Below, one piece after another: positions 1 through 8,400 of a stretch of 29,932 bases of DNA. A program made the position numbers and the translations under genes. Positions within the stretch are counted from its first letter, which is position 1. Each line of letters starts with the position of its first letter. Source of the DNA: CAVVYA01 sp964577835 (GTDB taxonomy: Bacteria; Pseudomonadota; Alphaproteobacteria; SMXQ01); contig CAZOBN010000035.1 of the NCBI GenBank assembly GCA_964577835.1, positions 1 through 29,932 on the forward strand, written 5' to 3'. The notes beneath the pieces are model-generated. The model was not told the DNA's origin. It worked only from the letters and a program-made list of their open reading frames with translations, and made no database searches.

Positions 1-55
1 TGGGGGAGGGTTAGGGTGGGGGGTGATGCAGGCATCGGTGATTCCGAGTACTAGG
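1..55. repeat. Left copy of terminal inverted repeat
   Basis: This G-rich stretch ends in CGAGTACTAGG and is matched, in reverse complement, by positions 29852-29905 at the other end. The two copies differ by about three changes: one extra G in a G run and two substitutions. The match stops sharply after ACTAGG on both sides, so this is a defined repeat boundary. It is most likely a dispersed intergenic repeat at which the assembly broke, rather than the terminal repeat of a mobile element, but the sequence alone cannot separate the two. Confidence 0.8.
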
Positions 56-73
56 AGAACCTACGCCCTGGTT

Positions 74-118
74 CGGCCGCCGGATGCTTCTCGGCAAAGC
101 ATCCGGCGGCCGTTTCTT
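74..118 (+). terminator. Strong hairpin terminator of an upstream gene
   Basis: A perfect 16-bp stem (74-89 with 97-112) closes a 7-nt loop and is followed by TTTCTTC. This is a very stable intrinsic terminator-like structure. Because the stem is symmetric it could act in either direction, but the T-rich tail is on the + strand. No gene lies before it in the window, so it probably ends a gene outside the left edge. The rest of 1-319 holds the terminal repeat and no convincing reading frame. Confidence 0.65.
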
Positions 119-319
119 CGCCGCTCGTCGTTTGCGCAAAGCGCGTCATCATCATCCTAAAATCGCGCACAATTCCTGGACTTTCGGTGAATTGACCCTG
201 GCTTCGCCGCCCGTTACAGTTCGGCAGCGAACCTAGACCGTCGGCGGCAGGCTGCGGCCTTGGCATGCCGGTACTGCCAGCAGGCGGCAGAACGGGTCAA
301 CGAAAACAGGGAGACTGCA

Positions 320-1354
320 ATGAAGGTCAAAGCCATCGCCATGTCCGCGCTCGTCCTCGCGGCGCCCCTGATGCTGGGCACCCACGCGGGCCAGGCGCAG
401 GACGCTGCCGCCTTCTACAAGGGCAAGACGGCCAAGATCGTCGTCGGCTACGGTCCCGGCGGTGGCTACGACGCCTATGCGCGCATGATCGCGCCGCATC
501 TCGACAAGGTGCTGGGTGCCACGGTGATCGTCGAGAACCAGCCCGGCGCCGGCGGCGTCACCGCGCTCAATCGCGTCTACATGAGCCAGCCGGATGGCCT
601 GACCATGATGATCGTCAACGGCACTGCCGCCGCGCTCGGCCAGTTGCTCGAGCAAGACGGGGTTCGTTACGACCTCGGAAAACTCGAGCATCTCGGCATC
701 GTCAGTTCTTCGCCCTGGATGTGGCTGGTCAACCCGACCAACCCGATCGTCAAGACGGCGGCCGAGGCGCAGAAGCTGAATCAGCCGATCCGCTGGGGCG
801 GCACGGCGCCGACGGATGGTCTTTCGGACGGCGCGGCGGTGGCCTGCGAGGCGCTCAATCTGAAGTGTAAGGTGGTGATCGGCTACAAGGGCAGCGCCGA
901 GGTGGCGCTCGCCGTGCAGCGCGGCGAGATGGATGCGCAGTATGTCTCCGACACGTCGGCCAACAACTACGTGAAGTCGGGGCAGGCCATCGCGGTCGCG
1001 GCCATGGGCCGCAACAAGTCGCGCTTCTTCCCGAACACGCCGACCATCTTCGAGGCGGTCAACCTGACCCCCGACCAACAGTGGTGGTTCGATTTCCGCG
1101 CCGACCTCGACGATCTCGGCCGCATCCTCGTCACCACGCCGGGCGTGCCCGCCGCCCGGCTCGCCTTCCTGCGCGAGGCCGTGAGGAAGGTGTTGACCGA
1201 TCCGGCGTTGAAGGCGGAAGGCGAGAAGAGTCAGCGCTATGTCGATTTCGTGCCGCCGGAACAGGCGCGCAAGAAGGCGATCGGTCTGGTCACCAACATC
1301 ACGCCCGAAAAGAAAGCCCGGGCGAAGCACGTCCTTCTCGAGAAGTTTCGGTAA
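320..1354 (+). CDS. TTT-type periplasmic solute receptor (Bug/TctC family)
   Basis: A 344-residue secreted binding protein of the Bug/TctC family, which captures carboxylates in the periplasm and delivers them to TctA/TctB permeases. The start at 320 is chosen because a GGGAGA ribosome site lies just upstream and because it gives a clean signal peptide: KVK, a hydrophobic stretch, then a likely cut after GQAQ near residue 27. A longer frame from 260 would bury that signal. The family signature GYGPGGGYDAYAR follows the mature N-terminus, and NQPGAGG comes about 40 residues later, as usual for the ligand-binding loops. No permease gene is adjacent; the next gene is an aldehyde dehydrogenase about 125 nt downstream. 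The receptor may use one of the permeases at 15-17 or 20-22 kb. The ligand cannot be deduced. Confidence 0.9.
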   Translation: MKVKAIAMSALVLAAPLMLGTHAGQAQDAAAFYKGKTAKIVVGYGPGGGYDAYARMIAPHLDKVLGATVIVENQPGAGGVTALNRVYMSQPDGLTMMIVNGTAAALGQLLEQDGVRYDLGKLEHLGIVSSSPWMWLVNPTNPIVKTAAEAQKLNQPIRWGGTAPTDGLSDGAAVACEALNLKCKVVIGYKGSAEVALAVQRGEMDAQYVSDTSANNYVKSGQAIAVAAMGRNKSRFFPNTPTIFEAVNLTPDQQWWFDFRADLDDLGRILVTTPGVPAARLAFLREAVRKVLTDPALKAEGEKSQRYVDFVPPEQARKKAIGLVTNITPEKKARAKHVLLEKFR

Positions 1355-1478
1355 GTCGTTGATTTCGCCTCCCTGGCTGACCGCAATTCGGGCTGGCCAG
1401 GGGACCGCTTTCGCGTGAATATCGCTACCATATGAACGACGACGACAATCGACCGGGGCGGCTGGCGGAGGACAGGTC

Positions 1479-2863
1479 ATGACCACTGTGGATATTCTAG
1501 CCAATACGCAGACGCCCATGCACGCCCGCTTGCTGATCGATGGCGAGTGGGTCGACGGCGCCGAACGGATCGAGGTGCGCAATCCGGCGCGGCCCGATGA
1601 GGTCGTCGGCACGATCGTGCGCGGCACGCCCGAGGACGTCGACCGCGCGGTGGCGGCGGCCAAGGCGGCGCAGCCCGGCTGGGCGGCGCTCGGCTACCGC
1701 CAGCGCGGCGAGGTCATCGCCAAATGCCTCGATGCGCTCGACGATAATATCGATGCGCGTGCCTATCTGTTCGTGCGCGAGAACGGCAAGACCCTGCGCG
1801 AGGCGCGCGGCGAACTGGTCGGCGTCAGCCAGCGCCAGCGTTTGACCTTGGAACTGATCGACGAGCTCGAGCAGGACCGCCAGATGGAGGCGCCCACGGG
1901 CCGCACCTTCATCACCCGGCGGCCCTACGGCGTCGTCGTCTCGATCGTGCCGTGGAACGGTCCGGTCGGACTCGCCTTCATGCAGATCATCCCGGCGCTG
2001 CTCGCCGGCAACACCGTGGTGGTCAAGCCGCCGGAGACCTGCCCGCTCGCGCTGATCAAGACCATCGAGCAGATTGCCGGCCTGCTGCCACCCGGCGCGC
2101 TCAATATCGTTACCGGCATTCCGTCGGAAATCGGCGACCGGCTGACCACTCATCCGGACGTCGGCAAGATCGGCTTCACCGGCTCGATCCCGTCGGCGCG
2201 CAACATCATGGCGAATGCCTCCCAGAGCATCAAAAGCGTCACTCTGGAGCTCGGCGGCAACGATCCGGCGATCGTGCTCGACGATGCGGATCTGAGCGAG
2301 GAGGCCATGCAGCGCATGGCCAACGCGGTATTTCGTATGACCGGTCAGGTGTGCATGGCGGTGAAGCGCATCTATGTGCCGGAAACCATCAAGGACAAAT
2401 TCCTCGATGCGTTCATCAAGGTTGCGGACAAGGTGGTGGTCGGCGAGGGCCTCGAGCCCAAGGTCACCATGGGCCCGCTGCACACGGAGAAGGGGCTGAT
2501 CCGCGCCAACNNNNNNNNNNNNNNNNNNNNNNNNNNNNNNNNNNNNNNNNNNNNNNNNNNNNNNNNNNNNNNNNNNNNNNNNNNNNNNNNNNNNNNNNNN
2601 NNNNNNNNNNCCGCGCCAACAGCACCATCCATGGCCTGGGCGGCTCGGTCTGGGGGCGCGATACGGAGCGCGCTCTGGCCGTCGGTCGCAGGATCGAATC
2701 GGGCACCGTGTGGATCAACACCCACGGCACCGAATGGATCAACCGGCGGGCCCCCTATGGCGGCATCAAGCAGAGCGGCATCGGCCGCCGAGCGGGCCGC
2801 GAGGGGATCGAAGAGTATATGCAAATACAAACACTTACGGCGCTCGATAATCCGCCTGCGTGA
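1479..2863 (+). CDS. NAD(P)-dependent aldehyde dehydrogenase (interrupted by assembly gap)
   Basis: Aldehyde dehydrogenase superfamily enzyme oxidising an aldehyde to a carboxylate with NAD(P). The start at 1479 follows GGAGGACAGG. Residues 1-344 run up to the gap and include the oxyanion Asn160 (PWN), the general base Glu257 (ELGGNDP) and the catalytic Cys292 (GQVCMAV). After the gap the protein resumes in another apparent frame, which is only a result of the arbitrary 100-N filler, with the typical C-terminal sequence GTVWINTH ... PYGGIKQSGIGR and EEYMQ. By comparison with a usual length near 480-500 residues, roughly 70-85 residues (the NAD-domain return and the EEIFGP region) are missing from the assembly. 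The gene is probably intact in the organism. It lies between a TTT receptor and a UbiD-like decarboxylase, consistent with a catabolic role. Confidence 0.88.
2511..2610. other. Assembly gap (100 N)
   Basis: Exactly 100 unknown bases, the usual placeholder for a scaffold gap of unknown size. The ten bases before it and the ten bases after it are the same (CCGCGCCAAC). The true missing length is probably about 200-260 bp, judged from the family length of the interrupted aldehyde dehydrogenase. Confidence 0.99.
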
Positions 2864-3167
2864 GGCGCCGGTGGACGTTCCGGAGGGCTGGCCGAGACGA
2901 ATCGTCGTCCATTGCGACGGCGATTTGTTTTTTGCCGCGATCTTTGCTAAACCCTGGCCATTCCGTCTCGGCAAGGAACCCCGGCAAGCGCATGACACCG
3001 GCGGCATTCGGGGCGGTCTTTTGCCGCTGGCTCTTGCGGTCGACGTCCCAAGACGCACCGGCATAAGGTTTTCAGCGGCCTGATATCTTCCGTTATCGGC
3101 GGTTTCCGATGCTGCGGCGCGCAGGCGCATGACAGGCGGCTACCCCTCGAACTGAGAGAGAGTGACA
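2864..3167. other. Intergenic region before the UbiD-like gene
   Basis: About 300 bp without a credible gene; the short frames here lack family features. It holds a T-rich patch at 2924-2934 and a weak possible promoter (TTGTTT, 17-bp spacer, TAAACC). A small hairpin (ATCGG 3095-3099 with CCGAT 3106-3110) lies in what would be the leader of the decarboxylase gene. Nothing stronger is visible. Confidence 0.4.
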
Positions 3168-4652
3168 GTGGCACAGACACAGAAAGACAAGCCGAAAGGC
3201 GCTTCCGGCTACAAGGAATATGCGACCCCCCACCAGGATCTGCGCGAGTGGCTCGACCGCACCGAAGCGATGGGCGAGTTGCAGAAGATCGACGGCGCGG
3301 ATTGGAATCTCGAGATCGGCGCCGTCGCCGAGATGATCTATCACGCGACGCCGGACAATCCGCCCGCGATTCTGTTCGACAATATCCCGGGCTATCCCAA
3401 GGGTTTCCGCATTCTGTCGGGCATGACCGCCTCGGCCAACCGCCTGGCGATGACGCTGGGCTTTCCGGAGCCGAACGGCCCGATGGACGTGGTGCGCGCC
3501 TACCGCGACCGCCTGAAGGATTTCAAGCCGATCCCGTCGCGCTTCGTCAACACCGGCCCGATCCTCGAGAACGTCGATCGTGATGGCGATGTCGACATCT
3601 TCAAGTTCCCGGTTCCCATGCTGCACGAGCTCGATGGCGGCCGCTATATCGGCACCGGCGACTGCGTCATCATGAAGGACCCGGACAGCGACTGGGTCAA
3701 TTGCGGCACCTACCGTGTCATGGTGCACGACAAGAACACCGTCGGCCTGTGGATGTCCCCGGGCAAGCACGGCCGCCTCATCCGCGAAAAATACTTCAAG
3801 CAAGGCAAGCCCTGCCCGGTGGCCATCAGCGTCGGCCACGACCCGCTGATGTTCCTCGCGGCCGGCAACGAGATCCAGTACGGCACGTCCGAATTCGCCT
3901 ATGCCGCCGGCCATCGCGGCAAGCCGTTCGACATGCTGAAGAGCGAACTGCACGGCCTGCCGATTCCGGCCCACGGCGAGATCATCCTCGAAGGCGAGAT
4001 CGTCGAGGGTGACGACCGTCCGGAAGGTCCATTCGGCGAGTGGACCGGCTACTACGCCTCGTCCGTGCGGCCGGATCCGGTGGTGCGCGTGAAGCGAGTC
4101 TACTATCGCAACAATCCGATCATCACCATGGCGCGTCCCGGCCGCCCGCCGTCGGACTACACCATGTCGAAGAGCGTGATTAAATCCGCGCTCGTGTGGG
4201 ACCAGTGCGAAGCTGCCGGCTTGCCCGGCGTGCAGGGCGTATGGTGCCACCAGAACGGCGGCGGCCGCCTGTTCAACGTGATCTCGATCAAGCAGGCCTA
4301 TCCGGGCCATGCGCGCCAGGCGGCCCAGCTCGCCTGCAACGTGCATGCCGGCAACTACCTCGGCCGTTGGGTGATCGTGGTCGACGAGGACATCGATCCG
4401 TCGAACCTGTGGGACGTGACCTGGGCCATGGCCTCCCGTTGCGATCCGATCGAGGACATCGACATCACCCGCCGCGCCTGGTCGGGTGCGCTCGATCCGC
4501 GCAAGCGCAAGGGCGACAACTTCAACTCGCGCGCGATCGTCGACGCTTGCCGTCCGTTCGAGTGGCGCGACGAGTTCCCGCCCGTGGCGGAGTCTTCGCC
4601 GGAGCTGAAGGCGAAGACGCTCGAGAAGTGGAGCCATCTGCTGCGGAAGTAA
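3168..4652 (+). CDS. UbiD-family prenylated-FMN-dependent decarboxylase
   Basis: A 494-residue UbiD-family (de)carboxylase, which uses prenylated FMN to remove or add CO2 on alpha,beta-unsaturated or aromatic acids. The start is GTG 3168, about 6 nt behind the GAGAGAG ribosome site; GTG 3162 lies too close to it. Key family residues are present: Asn178 and Arg183 in the cofactor loop (NCGTYRVMVHDKNT), and the Glu286/Glu291 pair in PEGPFGEWTGYY, matching the Arg-Glu-Glu network of fungal Fdc1. Length and motif order fit a complete enzyme. True ubiquinone UbiD is possible but the setting argues against it, since the neighbours are TTT receptors and an aldehyde dehydrogenase. A catabolic decarboxylase of an aromatic or similar acid is more likely. 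A UbiX, which makes the cofactor, is encoded at 13947. A strong terminator follows. Confidence 0.92.
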   Translation: MAQTQKDKPKGASGYKEYATPHQDLREWLDRTEAMGELQKIDGADWNLEIGAVAEMIYHATPDNPPAILFDNIPGYPKGFRILSGMTASANRLAMTLGFPEPNGPMDVVRAYRDRLKDFKPIPSRFVNTGPILENVDRDGDVDIFKFPVPMLHELDGGRYIGTGDCVIMKDPDSDWVNCGTYRVMVHDKNTVGLWMSPGKHGRLIREKYFKQGKPCPVAISVGHDPLMFLAAGNEIQYGTSEFAYAAGHRGKPFDMLKSELHGLPIPAHGEIILEGEIVEGDDRPEGPFGEWTGYYASSVRPDPVVRVKRVYYRNNPIITMARPGRPPSDYTMSKSVIKSALVWDQCEAAGLPGVQGVWCHQNGGGRLFNVISIKQAYPGHARQAAQLACNVHAGNYLGRWVIVVDEDIDPSNLWDVTWAMASRCDPIEDIDITRRAWSGALDPRKRKGDNFNSRAIVDACRPFEWRDEFPPVAESSPELKAKTLEKWSHLLRK

Positions 4653-4670
4653 CTTCCGCGACGAGACAGG

Positions 4671-4700
4671 AAAGGGTGCCGTTCGCGGCACCCTTTTTTT
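4671..4700 (+). terminator. Intrinsic terminator of the UbiD-like gene
   Basis: An 8-bp perfect stem GGGTGCCG (4674-4681) / CGGCACCC (4686-4693) with a TTCG tetraloop, preceded by AAA and followed by seven T. This is a textbook rho-independent terminator 18 nt after the stop codon. Confidence 0.95.
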
Positions 4701-4840
4701 GCGCTATTTTTCCTAATTAGACGGCGCGGGCAATGAGCTGCTCGCCGACGCGGCCGCGGCGGGCTATTGTGTCAGCAGCGTCCGTGAGGTTCGCGCGGCG
4801 ATCAACGCCACGAACCCGTATCAGAGACAGGGAGAACATC

Positions 4841-5935
4841 ATGAAACCCATGCTTGCCTTGTTGTTATCCATGATCTTCGCAGGGAGCGCCGCCGCCCAA
4901 ACGGCCGATTGGCGGAAGACGTGGGACGAAACCCTCGCGGGCGCCAAGAAGGAGGGCAAGGTCGTCATCATCGGCTCGCCCGATCCGGTGATGCGCGGAC
5001 AGATCAACCCGAAATTCACCGAGCGTTATGGCATCAAGGTCGAGTATATCGCCGGAAGCTCGAGCCGGCTCATCGAACGGGTGCGCACCGAACGTGCATC
5101 GGGACTCTATTCGACCGATATCTACATGTCCGGCGCCAACTCGACGCTGAATAACTTGCTGCCCGCCAAGATGCTCGATCCGGTGAAGCCGCTGCTGATC
5201 TTGCCCGAGGTAACCGAGGGCAGCAATTGGAAGCGCGGCAAGCCCTTCTTCGCCGACCGCGAGGGACAATACGCCCTGGCCTTGTTCGCCACGGTGGACA
5301 GCTTTCTCTTCATCAATACGGACTACGTCAAGCCCGACGATTTGAAGACCGTTCAAGACCTGCTCGATGCGAAATGGAAAGGCAAGATCGTGTCTCAGGA
5401 TCCGAATTTGAGCGGCACGGGCTCCAATACCGCGAGCTATTTCTATCGAGAGCTGGGGCCGGACTTCATCCGCAAGCTCTATATCGATCAGAAGCCGACT
5501 ATCAGCGCCGACCGGCGTCAGATGACCGATTGGCTGGCGCGCGGGGTCTACCCGATCTGCCTGAGCTGCCGGGTCGATGACGCGAAGGATTTGATCAAGG
5601 ACGGCTTCAAGCTCAAGGAGATCTATGCCTTGCCCGGCATACGCGACAGGGTCACCGTCGGCTCGCCGTTTCTGCTGTCCGTCGCCAACAAGGCGCCCAA
5701 CCCCAACGCCGCGCGCGTCTTCGTCAATTGGATGGCGAGCAAGGAGGCGGTGGAAATCTATTCGCGCAACTTCGGATCCGTGTCATTGCGCACGGATGTC
5801 GACGAATCCTTCATCAATCCCGAGTCGATTCCCAAGCCGGGCGGTGATTATATCGATGACGCCGATCCCGACTGGCTGACGACCGGACGAGTCGAGACCG
5901 CCAAGAAGGTGCGCGAGGCCCTGGCGACACCTTGA
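4841..5935 (+). CDS. ABC-type (iron-type) periplasmic solute-binding protein
   Basis: A 364-residue type-2 periplasmic binding protein of the extracellular solute-binding group related to Fe(III) receptors (Fbp/AfuA-like). The start at 4841 is set by GGGAGAA upstream and gives a signal peptide (KPMLALLLSMIFAGSAAAQ, cut near residue 19-20). The mature N-terminus (DWRKTWDETLAGAKKEGKVV) and the later GLYSTDIYMSG are typical of the group. No ABC permease or ATPase gene follows, so it is an orphan receptor here. Such proteins in catabolic clusters often bind organic acids or phosphonates rather than iron, and no conserved iron-binding Tyr pair could be confirmed by eye. The gene has its own terminator-insulated position, so it is probably transcribed alone. 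Confidence 0.85.
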   Translation: MKPMLALLLSMIFAGSAAAQTADWRKTWDETLAGAKKEGKVVIIGSPDPVMRGQINPKFTERYGIKVEYIAGSSSRLIERVRTERASGLYSTDIYMSGANSTLNNLLPAKMLDPVKPLLILPEVTEGSNWKRGKPFFADREGQYALALFATVDSFLFINTDYVKPDDLKTVQDLLDAKWKGKIVSQDPNLSGTGSNTASYFYRELGPDFIRKLYIDQKPTISADRRQMTDWLARGVYPICLSCRVDDAKDLIKDGFKLKEIYALPGIRDRVTVGSPFLLSVANKAPNPNAARVFVNWMASKEAVEIYSRNFGSVSLRTDVDESFINPESIPKPGGDYIDDADPDWLTTGRVETAKKVREALATP

Positions 5936-6184
5936 GGCGAAAGCGCCGTCCGATCTCAGGTGTTCGGCAACGCTGGACGCCTGACTCGACCGCTCGGGCA
6001 GGCTCGCCGCCCCGGATCGAGGCTGCGCGCGCATGGCATGTAGGATTTGGAATTTTTGTGAAGAAATAAGCGCCTGATGGCTCGTTCCGCCAAAACCATG
6101 AAATCCCTGCCGGCGCGCTGCTTCGACGCGCCTTTTGGACCGTCCTCGCCGTCGCCGTCGGCGCGGTCGTCGCCTGCTGGATAG

Positions 6185-6586
6185 TCAAGGGCCCCGACGA
6201 ATTCCGCGCCGCGCCGTGGTCCGTGCCGACATGTTGCCGACGTTGGTCTTCATCTTCTCTGCCGTCTTGGCAGGCAAGGTCATGATGTATGTCTCGGCCA
6301 GCGAGAGCCAGCCCTCCAGGGCGCGGCCATCGCACCGCACCGGATCCACCCAGACGAAGCCGTCCATGCGGCGGCCTCCAAGCTCCATGGCGGTGGCGCC
6401 TCTCCGCAGCGCCTCCGCATGCAGCGCTTTGCCGACGCGGAACATGTAGCCCGGCTTGCCGACGCCACAGAGCATGTGATCGCGCAGCATGAAGCACACA
6501 CCACCGAACATGTTTTTCTCGGTGACGCCTGCTCTATTGCGCAGCGCGGCGCGCAAACGCCGCTCCAGCTCTTCGACATGCGCCAT
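6185..6586 (-). CDS. TfoX/Sxy N-terminal domain protein
   Basis: A 133-residue protein carrying the TfoX N-terminal fold as a single domain. The signature is EKNMFGGVCFMLRDHMLCGV near residue 24, followed by the usual RRMDGFVWVDP and a C-terminal LPAK. Enteric TfoX/Sxy is a competence co-regulator, but single-domain homologues in alphaproteobacteria have no established role. The gene starts 3 nt after the stop of the upstream membrane-protein gene and is probably co-translated with it. About 30 residues after LPAK look like poorly conserved tail, so the original stop may have been lost or the 3' end extended. Confidence 0.8.
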   Translation of the reverse strand: MAHVEELERRLRAALRNRAGVTEKNMFGGVCFMLRDHMLCGVGKPGYMFRVGKALHAEALRRGATAMELGGRRMDGFVWVDPVRCDGRALEGWLSLAETYIMTLPAKTAEKMKTNVGNMSARTTARRGIRRGP

Positions 6587-6589
6587 GGG

Positions 6590-6994
6590 TCATATCCTTC
6601 GGCCAGAAAAGGCGAGCGCGATCAGCGGACTTACCACCAGATATTGAAGACCTGTGAAGGCGGTTTCCAGGGCGACGAATGCGGGGACCGACGTCATGGG
6701 ATGCTTGGCCGCGACGACGAGAACCAGGAAGCTCCACGCCAGGGGCGCCGCCAGCGCCGCGAACTTCACGGCGCCGCGTACAACGCCTTGGCCGGTGAAC
6801 AAACACGAATAGATATACGCCCAGACGACGGCTTGAATCGCCATGGATGCCAGCCCGAACGGGATGATGACCTCGTCCCTGTAGATTGCGAGCGCGGCAT
6901 AGTGGCCCTTGAACATGACCAGATGCCAAGCGTAGCCCAGGAGAAACGTCGGCAGGATGTACGCGAGAATGGCCAGCAGAAAGCGCCCCTTCAT
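6590..6994 (-). CDS. Small integral membrane protein, unknown function
   Basis: A 134-residue protein with about four hydrophobic segments (roughly residues 5-26, 45-65, 75-97 and 105-128), so almost certainly an inner-membrane protein. GGGAGG lies 8 nt before the ATG. I do not recognise a named family with confidence; it resembles several small four-helix DUF families of Proteobacteria. It sits between a GST-like gene (21 nt upstream) and a TfoX-like gene (3 nt downstream) and probably belongs to one transcript with them. Confidence 0.7.
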   Translation of the reverse strand: MKGRFLLAILAYILPTFLLGYAWHLVMFKGHYAALAIYRDEVIIPFGLASMAIQAVVWAYIYSCLFTGQGVVRGAVKFAALAAPLAWSFLVLVVAAKHPMTSVPAFVALETAFTGLQYLVVSPLIALAFSGRRI

Positions 6995-7015
6995 GGCCGT
7001 ATCCTCCCTGCCAGG

Positions 7016-7669
7016 TCACGCCGCCTTGGGCTTGCGGCCAATCTCCTCCGGAGCGGCGGGCGCGGTGCGCGCCCAGTGATCGAGCGTCCGCATGCGCGCG
7101 AAATAGCGCTTCACGTTGGGAAACGGCGACCAATCGAACGGAACGGCCTCTTGGAAGCCTTCCAGGAAGATCATGGAATAGTCCGCGATGGTGATCCCGG
7201 TTCCAACCAAGGTATCACGGTCGGTCATATGGCGATCGAGCACGGCGGCGAAGCGCGTGAGCTTGCTCTGGCATACCTCCACCAGCGCGGCATTGATCTC
7301 GCCCATCCCATAGGTCGGCTTTAGGACGGTTTCATAGGCGAGGGTGCCGAAGGCCTCGTTGAAATGGGCGAGCTCCCAGCATTGCCAGCGCACCACGTCG
7401 GCGCGCCGGCCGGGATTGTGGGGAAACAACTCATCATTACCCACCTTGTCGGCCATATATTGCATGATGGCGTTCGATTCCCACAGCGTGACGGTGCCAT
7501 CCGTCATCGCCGGCACCTTGCCATTCGGATTGATGGCAAGATAGCCGGGGGAGCGCAGTTCGCCCGAAAAGAAGTCGTAATAGGTCTGCTCCGCCGCGAT
7601 GCCCAAATGATTGACGACAGCCAGTATCTTGCGGCAGTTGGGTGACCCTACGACAATGTGGAGTTTCAT
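7016..7669 (-). CDS. Glutathione S-transferase family protein
   Basis: A 217-residue protein of the glutathione S-transferase superfamily. The thioredoxin-like N-terminal domain holds the candidate catalytic segment SPNCRK (residues 9-14), the cis-Pro turn KVP at 51-53 and the glutathione gamma-glutamyl-binding pair Glu64-Ser65 in LWESNAI. The helical C-terminal domain contains the capping-box region GTGITIADYS. The start at 7669 is chosen because it opens exactly at the first beta strand (MKLHIVV); a longer frame to 7771 would add an unrelated 34-residue tail that overlaps the divergent gene. It heads a minus-strand operon with a membrane protein and a TfoX-like protein. It diverges from an HxlR regulator that may control it. 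The substrate is unknown; detoxification or isomerisation is typical. Confidence 0.9.
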   Translation of the reverse strand: MKLHIVVGSPNCRKILAVVNHLGIAAEQTYYDFFSGELRSPGYLAINPNGKVPAMTDGTVTLWESNAIMQYMADKVGNDELFPHNPGRRADVVRWQCWELAHFNEAFGTLAYETVLKPTYGMGEINAALVEVCQSKLTRFAAVLDRHMTDRDTLVGTGITIADYSMIFLEGFQEAVPFDWSPFPNVKRYFARMRTLDHWARTAPAAPEEIGRKPKAA

Positions 7670-7700
7670 GGCGCCAGCCCTCTTTAAATTGCAAAATGCA

Positions 7701-7720
7701 AGTGAATATACCATATCACT
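7701..7720. promoter_or_regulatory. Candidate HxlR operator between divergent genes
   Basis: An imperfect inverted repeat, AGTGAATAT-acc-ATATCACT, lies in the short AT-rich spacer between the GST gene and the HxlR gene. It is flanked by repeated TTGCAA/TGCAA elements. Its position and dyad symmetry suit a winged-helix dimer that controls both directions. No binding evidence exists in the sequence itself. Confidence 0.45.
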
Positions 7721-7773
7721 AGCGATTTGCAAGTTGTTTGTAGGGCGGCGCCCCGCCCGTTTTGGAGACATCT

Positions 7774-8208
7774 ATGCCTAGCTGCAGAAAAGGCCAGCGC
7801 TCCGGCTGCCCGATCGACTACGCGTTGGATATTTTCGGCGACCGTTGGACGCTGCTGGTGATTCGCGACCTGGTGTTCGCCGGCAAGCGGCATTTTCGCG
7901 AAATCATCGAATCGCCCGAAGGCATTGCCTCGAATATCCTGGCGGCACGGCTCAAGAAGCTCGAAGCCCGCGGCTTGATCTCCCGCCACCTCGACCCTGA
8001 TAACCGACGGCAGATCGTCTACGAATTGACCGACAAGGGAGTCGATCTGCTGCCTGTCCTTTTCGAAATCGTCTTGTGGGGCGCGAAGCACGACCCGCAA
8101 ACCGCCGCTCCCAAGGACAGGATCCGACGAATGAAAGCGGACCGCCAAGAAATGCTTCGTGAACTGACGGCGGCGCTGAAGGCGCGCCGGACAGGGCGAC
8201 TGGACTGA
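7774..8208 (+). CDS. HxlR-family winged-helix transcriptional regulator
   Basis: A 144-residue regulator of the HxlR family, which bind DNA as winged-helix dimers and often sense reactive electrophiles or oxidants through a conserved N-terminal cysteine. The hallmark is CPIDYALDIFGDRWTLLVIRDL, with Cys12 in the sensing position; Cys4 is a second candidate. The wing follows in SNILAARLKKLEARGLISR. The ATG at 7774 has GGAG 6 nt upstream; a TTG at 7762 is a poorer choice. It is transcribed away from a GST operon, and such regulators commonly control the divergent neighbour, here a plausible detoxification function. Confidence 0.92.
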   Translation: MPSCRKGQRSGCPIDYALDIFGDRWTLLVIRDLVFAGKRHFREIIESPEGIASNILAARLKKLEARGLISRHLDPDNRRQIVYELTDKGVDLLPVLFEIVLWGAKHDPQTAAPKDRIRRMKADRQEMLRELTAALKARRTGRLD

Positions 8209-8400
8209 CGGCACCCGCCCACGCAGTGGAGCGAAGCGCGACTCGGGCGTTTCACCTCGAATTCCGGCGGGTGCGGCGCCGGCAACCGCGCTATACTGCG
8301 CGGCATGTCGGGTCGCGGCTCTCCCGTGATCGATGGGAAATCGCGCTTTGCGCCGCGGGTGGCCGCCGGCCCTCGGACCAATGGTTCGGGAGGACTGATC

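Noticed and set aside
1371..1402. Hairpin CCCTGGC/GCCAGGG after the first TctC gene as a terminator
   Set aside because: Only a 7-bp stem with a long loop and no T run; termination here is not supported.
233..1663. Long minus-strand frame opposite the first TctC receptor
   Set aside because: High-GC shadow of the + strand gene; Arg/His/Ala-rich with no family features.
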